Part shown: one piece after another, positions 6,218-6,762 of the stretch | Position numbering within the stretch: position 1 is the first letter of the stretch | How the letters are laid out: each line of letters begins with the position of its first letter | DNA from: CAZWEZ01 sp964632795 | GTDB taxonomy: Bacteria; Pseudomonadota; Alphaproteobacteria; Rhodospirillales; 2-02-FULL-58-16 | Reading direction: 5' to 3' | Length of the DNA: 6,762 nucleotides | NCBI GenBank assembly: GCA_964632795.1 | Contig: CAZWEZ010000139.1 | Span: 1 to 6,762 of the forward strand | Notes under the pieces: generated by a model | Database searches by the model: none | What the model saw: the letters and a program-made list of their open reading frames with translations, nothing else | What the model was told of the DNA's origin: nothing | Position numbers and translations under genes: made by a program

Positions 6218-6239
6218 TTCGGATTCCGAGGAATCCGAA
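6218..6239. other. Perfect 10-bp hairpin after the small membrane protein gene
   Basis: TTCGGATTCC (6218-6227) and GGAATCCGAA (6230-6239) are exact reverse complements around a GA centre, so in practice about 9 bp with a 4-nt loop. It begins 18 bp after the stop of the 38-aa gene. On the + strand it is followed by A residues (AAAAAAT), not T, so it is not a standard intrinsic terminator; it could act as an mRNA 3' stabiliser or a protein site. The rest of 6240-6406 shows no gene, RNA motif or repeat that I recognise. Confidence 0.6.
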
Positions 6240-6419
6240 AAAATAGGCACCTTGAACCGCCATGTGGTCCCTTTATTCGGGATTGAGTCCCATCCCCCTG
6301 AGGGCCGCTGTAGCCTGACTGCGTCGCCGAGCCACCCAAGCCCCTTGGTATGAGAGCGCAATCCGCCTGATCGCGCCGCACGGAAACTTCGCCGCCGGGC
6401 TCGAGGAAAGGAGAAAGCG

Positions 6420-6617
6420 ATGACCCACAAGAGCGAGAAGATGATCGTCGAGGTCAACGGCATCAAGTTGGACGCCGATCTGGCGTTGAGGCTGCTCGGC
6501 GAAGAGCGGATCATGGATTACTTCGACCACGAACAGACCGAGATCGAAGAACAGAGGTCTTTGTTCAAGAAGCAACTGAAGGCTGGCCGGAAGCCGGCCA
6601 GGCGGATCCACGGCTGA
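6420..6617 (+). CDS. Hypothetical small protein (65 aa)
   Basis: 65-aa frame with a strong ribosome site, AAAGGAG at 6407-6413, 6 nt before the ATG, which supports translation. The protein is hydrophilic and probably helical: an N-terminal strand-like MIVEVNGIKL (8-17), an acidic stretch with DYFDHEQTEIEEQ (33-45) and a basic tail (KKQLKAGRKPARRIHG, 50-65). No membrane helix, cysteine pair or metal motif is seen, and I do not recognise a family. The last codons contain a GC-rich hairpin (6583-6601). It ends 17 bp before the right terminal repeat, so its 3' end is at the repeat boundary. Confidence 0.65.
   Translation: MTHKSEKMIVEVNGIKLDADLALRLLGEERIMDYFDHEQTEIEEQRSLFKKQLKAGRKPARRIHG
6583..6601. 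other. GC-rich hairpin inside the end of the 65-aa gene
   Basis: CTGGCCGG (6583-6590) and CCGGCCAG (6594-6601) are exact reverse complements around AAG, in the last dozen codons of the hypothetical gene. No T-run follows, so an intrinsic terminator is not supported. It may stabilise or pause the transcript, or simply reflect the coding of KAGRKPAR. Confidence 0.5.
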
Positions 6618-6634
6618 GGCAGACCACCAGGCTA

Positions 6635-6752
6635 CTGATACCAAGGGGCACTGATAATGACCCATAGAGATCGCCTCGGCGTGCCGCCGGGTAGGAGGAA
6701 AGCCGCAGGCGATGCGGTGACATCGTCAAGGCTTTTCGACGCCCTCCGGCGG
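6635..6752. repeat. Right copy of 118-bp inverted terminal repeat, nested hairpin
   Basis: Inverted copy of 1-118. Here the outer hairpin is complete: CCTCGGCGTGCCGCCGG (6674-6690) pairs with CCGGCGGTACGCCGAGG (6746-6762) at 16 of 17 positions. Inside it GGAAAGCC (6697-6704) pairs with GGCTTTTC (6730-6737), allowing one G-U on the + strand, and CGATG (6710-6714) pairs with CATCG (6721-6725). The hairpin thus runs from 6674 to the last base of the window and may continue. An open frame from ATG 6657 runs off the window end for 35 codons, and the left copy keeps the same frame open; I do not call it a gene because nothing identifies it and several copy differences change the amino acid. Confidence 0.9.
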
Positions 6753-6762
6753 TACGCCGAGG

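Noticed and set aside
6240..6406. Riboswitch or small RNA before the 65-aa gene
   Set aside because: I could not match it to any known riboswitch core, and no convincing conserved stem set was visible.
5909..6514. 201-codon open frame on the - strand across the 3' region
   Set aside because: It overlaps two + strand genes with good ribosome sites, has a low-complexity Ser/Arg-rich composition, and shows no recognisable domain.
6674..6762. Integron attC site
   Set aside because: The nested palindrome is of suitable size, but there are no GTTRRRY-type core sites and no integrase in the window.

Overview
The window looks like a piece of a GC-rich pseudomonadotal chromosome, probably alphaproteobacterial and Rhodospirillales-like. 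This placement is inferred from the style of the proteins (an HMG-CoA lyase with a HDTGGRALDN active-site segment, a LiuC-type hydratase, and a GAF-like/PAS/LuxR regulator) and from the high GC content of the coding regions. No rRNA, tRNA or marker gene is present to confirm it.

Layout: (1) Positions 1-118 and 6635-6752 are two copies, in opposite orientation, of one 118-bp repeat (about 93% identical by eye). The outer part of each copy folds as a nested hairpin, so the whole window is bounded by a dispersed repeat. (2) Positions 182-4103 carry four intact genes on the + strand: an HD-domain (PDE-like) phosphohydrolase, an acyl-CoA dehydrogenase, an HMG-CoA lyase and a LiuC-type enoyl-CoA hydratase. 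The last two overlap by 4 bp and are translationally coupled. The dehydrogenase and lyase are separated by a perfect 31-bp-arm palindrome built from three 10-bp units. (3) Positions 4104-4453 hold a second, larger inverted-repeat element (86-bp imperfect arms) bracketed by a perfect 21-bp direct repeat. (4) Positions 4454-4697 are a gutted cyclase-family (PF04199-type) pseudogene with only its N- and C-terminal ends left. (5) Positions 4925-5884 encode a GAF-like/PAS/LuxR one-component regulator whose last helix is thrown out of frame by an apparent 1-nt loss. (6) The AT-richer tail carries two TAGGT-(A/G)AAAAC motifs, a 38-aa single-pass membrane peptide, a hairpin and a 65-aa hypothetical protein.

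Functionally, the acyl-CoA dehydrogenase, methylglutaconyl-CoA hydratase and HMG-CoA lyase fit the lower part of leucine/isovalerate (or related branched acyl-CoA) breakdown. The hydratase makes HMG-CoA and the lyase splits it to acetyl-CoA and acetoacetate. The biotin-dependent methylcrotonyl-CoA carboxylase that should link the steps is not in the window. The dehydrogenase lacks the C-terminal Glu of MCAD-like enzymes and carries a Glu where isovaleryl-CoA dehydrogenase has its base. The LuxR regulator, the repeated motifs and the small membrane peptide may form a separate small regulatory unit. The window is notable for three unrelated palindromic repeat families in 6.7 kb and two decayed reading frames, which suggests an accessory or repeat-rich neighbourhood. 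I saw no clear new defence or mobile system.
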